A stretch of DNA of 24,020 nucleotides from a virus: the IMG/VR virus record IMGVR_UViG_3300027978_000308, positions 1 through 24,020 of that record. One strand, written 5' to 3'. A program made the position numbers and the translations under genes. The first letter of the stretch is position 1. The number at the start of each line of letters is the position of its first letter. The notes under the pieces were generated by a model, which made no database searches, had not been told where the DNA came from, and saw only the letters and a program-made list of their open reading frames with translations. Below are positions 23,541 through 24,020 of this stretch, piece after piece.

Positions 23541-24020
23541 ATGAAAAATACACTATTAATCTTTGCACTGTTCTTTCTACAGTCTTGTGCAACAGTCGGT
23601 ATGGTACCCGATGATGTATCAAAAATTGATTTTGACGCAGAGGAAGGGAAAACTGGTTGGTCTGAATATCAACAGGTTGAGACTTTTCATGGGTACAATG
23701 CAGAACAAATATATAGTGCAGCTAAAATAGGTTTAGGTAGTAGTGGCTTCTCTCTAAGGAAAGCTAATAAATCTAAAGGCGTTGTTATTGGCGAGCATGG
23801 AGTAACACTACATGATTGGAATGTTATTGCAGCTGTGTACTTTTCTGAATTTGGCGAATCGACTAAGGTAAAGGTAATTGTTGAGGGTTCAAAGGATATA
23901 GGCTTAAGTGGTGATGTAACATCAGACGGATGGACAGGGAAGATCCTCAAAGGTATGAGGCAGCATTTGAATGATACCTATCAATCAATATTAAAAGTTA
24001 ACAAGTCGGACATAAAGTAA
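23541..24020 (+). CDS. Small predicted lipoprotein of unknown function
   Basis: The 159-residue protein has a lipoprotein signal peptide: MKNTLLIFALFFLQSC with lipobox LQSC and the acylated C16. The next residue is Ala, which favours outer-membrane sorting. The mature part has mixed strand/helix character (VVIGEHGVTLHDWNVIAAVYF, then VKVIVEGS) with no family I recognise. GGAG at 23532-23535 lies five bases before the ATG. It follows the tail-tip gene after a 75-base AT-rich gap, which suggests its own control. Phage-encoded lipoproteins often block superinfection, but that is only a possibility here. Confidence 0.8.
   Translation: MKNTLLIFALFFLQSCATVGMVPDDVSKIDFDAEEGKTGWSEYQQVETFHGYNAEQIYSAAKIGLGSSGFSLRKANKSKGVVIGEHGVTLHDWNVIAAVYFSEFGESTKVKVIVEGSKDIGLSGDVTSDGWTGKILKGMRQHLNDTYQSILKVNKSDIK

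Overview
The window lies in the late region of a transposable, Mu-like prophage or phage of an AT-rich gammaproteobacterium. A marine Alteromonadales host such as Colwellia, Pseudoalteromonas or Shewanella is plausible, but that is inferred only from base composition and protein style. All recognised genes are on the + strand and tightly packed, often with TAATG or ATGA stop/start overlaps. No noncoding stretch exceeds about 125 bases. There is no early region (repressor, transposase A/B, Mor) and no phage end, rRNA, tRNA or CRISPR.

Layout. 1-1258: end of a lysis/accessory block (C-terminal fragment of an unknown protein, a 3TM-type holin, a TraR/DksA zinc finger, a DUF2730 gp25-like protein). 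1271-5398: packaging block in Mu order (gp26-like, DUF3486 small terminase, large terminase, DUF935 portal). 5398-7507: head morphogenesis (MuF protein with a C-terminal zincin-like domain, a small acidic protein, gpG). 7508-9425: an AT-rich insertion with two paralogous membrane proteins of the putative phage abortive infection (putAbiC-like) type, each behind an almost identical 75-bp leader. 9485-11622: protease/scaffold (gpI/gpZ) and major capsid protein (gpT), closed by a strong intrinsic terminator. 11700-12340: gp35- and gp36-like connector genes. 12351-23465: a long non-contractile (lambda/B3-type) tail module: tail terminator-like protein, small protein, tail tube, G/GT chaperones joined by a clear -1 frameshift signal, tape measure, distal tail proteins, an SGNH-domain fibre, DUF1833, NlpC/P60 and a TipJ/J-like host-specificity protein. 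23541-24020: a small lipoprotein.

The phage is therefore a chimera: Mu head and packaging with a siphovirus tail, as known for B3/D3112-type transposable phages. The parts most worth a second look are the duplicated putAbiC-like cassette with its conserved leaders, the MuF-zincin plus acidic-protein pair (a possible toxin/immunity pair), and the complete -1 frameshift signal in the tail chaperone genes.
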